DNA of 64,000 nt, taken from Sthenelais limicola (lineage: Eukaryota; Annelida; Polychaeta; Phyllodocida; Sigalionidae). The position numbers and the translations under genes were made by a program. Under the pieces are notes generated by a model. The model was not told where the DNA came from and searched no databases. It saw only the letters and a list, made by a program, of their open reading frames with translations. The stretch spans positions 8,698,773 to 8,762,772 of the forward strand of contig OW804098.1 in assembly GCA_942159475.1 (NCBI GenBank), written 5' to 3'. Shown in pieces: positions 63,752 to 64,000 of the stretch; position 1 is the stretch's first letter, and each line of letters begins with the position of its first letter.

Positions 63752-64000
63752 ATATAATGTGTTGTTGTTGAGTGGTGCAGAGCGAGACAGACACATTATC
63801 TCTGAGTTTGTCCAAAGGTTAGACAAAATAATATCTTGAACTCTGGTCATAGTTCTTCTCGGTATTTATAGGAGCACTGTCTGCAGGTTTGTACAGTAGG
63901 AAACCGGCTGTACACATTACAAGGTATTTAATATAGGTCTATAGGTGCCTTCAGCTCTATATAGCCATGGCAGCCATACCCGCACCCATCCGCCAACCAG
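63752..64000. other. Unannotated end of window
   Basis: No feature recognised. Confidence 0.45.

Overview
This window looks like gene-poor, repeat-choked DNA from a eukaryotic nuclear genome. It is A+T-rich with one 200-base assembly gap (6934-7133), several minisatellites, microsatellites and homopolymer runs, and a very dense population of short non-autonomous DNA transposons (MITEs). I found no convincing protein-coding exon, transposase, reverse transcriptase domain, tRNA or rRNA. The longest open frames (up to 192 codons) run through repeats. The style (swarms of MITEs, TTAA-target elements, cap-hairpin elements, retroposon tails ending in 3-5-base microsatellites) suggests an invertebrate animal, perhaps marine, but the sequence alone does not fix the phylum.

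Working names used below. F1: about 235-bp MITE with 28-bp inverted ends beginning GGGTCAG; about 69 full, partial or solo copies, roughly a fifth to a quarter of the window, in subfamilies A-D, with 4-bp target duplications (ATAT, TTAT, TCAT, ACAT, ATGT, ATAC, AATT, TTTA, TATT). For F1 I use + when the GGCAGCTGTACAC end comes first and - when the CACCTTCACCAATCC end comes first. F2: about 400-bp MITE with about 40-bp ends beginning GTGATGTG, also with 4-bp duplications (ATAT, AAAT). F3: TTAA-target elements built from the word CCCGATT. F4: about 335-bp element with AGGGGAGTTGCAT ends. F5 and F10: short TIR-bounded bodies with a long hairpin on one side. F6: TTAA-target element with GGTGGTCTCCACTGG ends. 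F7, F8, F9: low-copy dispersed repeats. Seven further elements were seen once each.

Layout. 0-7 kb: a GCGATT-word segment, a long-TIR MITE, a 26-unit minisatellite (1.42-2.63 kb), F1/F2/F9 copies and the gap. 7-28 kb: F1 at about one per kilobase with F2, F3, F6, F10 and small MITEs, and a G-run at 21.5 kb. 28-39 kb: fewer F1 copies, with F7, F8, F5, an inverted and tandemly amplified MITE (30.2-31.1 kb), a GCGCTC-word element and AT-rich and GTCCAC minisatellites. 39-57 kb: dense F1, F4, two loci where duplicated flanks enclose different F1 copies (44.0-45.3 and 46.9-47.5 kb), a train of three TTAA elements (47.6-49.1 kb) and a 35/43-bp minisatellite (52.8-53.3 kb). 57-64 kb: F1, F2, F10, F5 and retroposon tails.

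The most unusual signal is a structural one. Hairpins of unrelated stem sequence at 10.3, 33.7, 48.95, 60.07 and 62.14 kb share one apex design on one strand: ACGAG, a 2-4-bp stem, a GNA triloop, the stem complement, then CGAGT (one A substitution at 48.95 kb). Folded as single-stranded DNA this gives tandem G-A mismatches below a C-GNA-G cap, and two of the hairpins repeat the ACGAG/CGAGT box at their base. This suggests a strand-specific folded DNA or RNA recognition site in a mobile-element class whose enzyme is not in this window. A second theme is tandem amplification of transposon ends (17.2, 30.5 and 39.05 kb).
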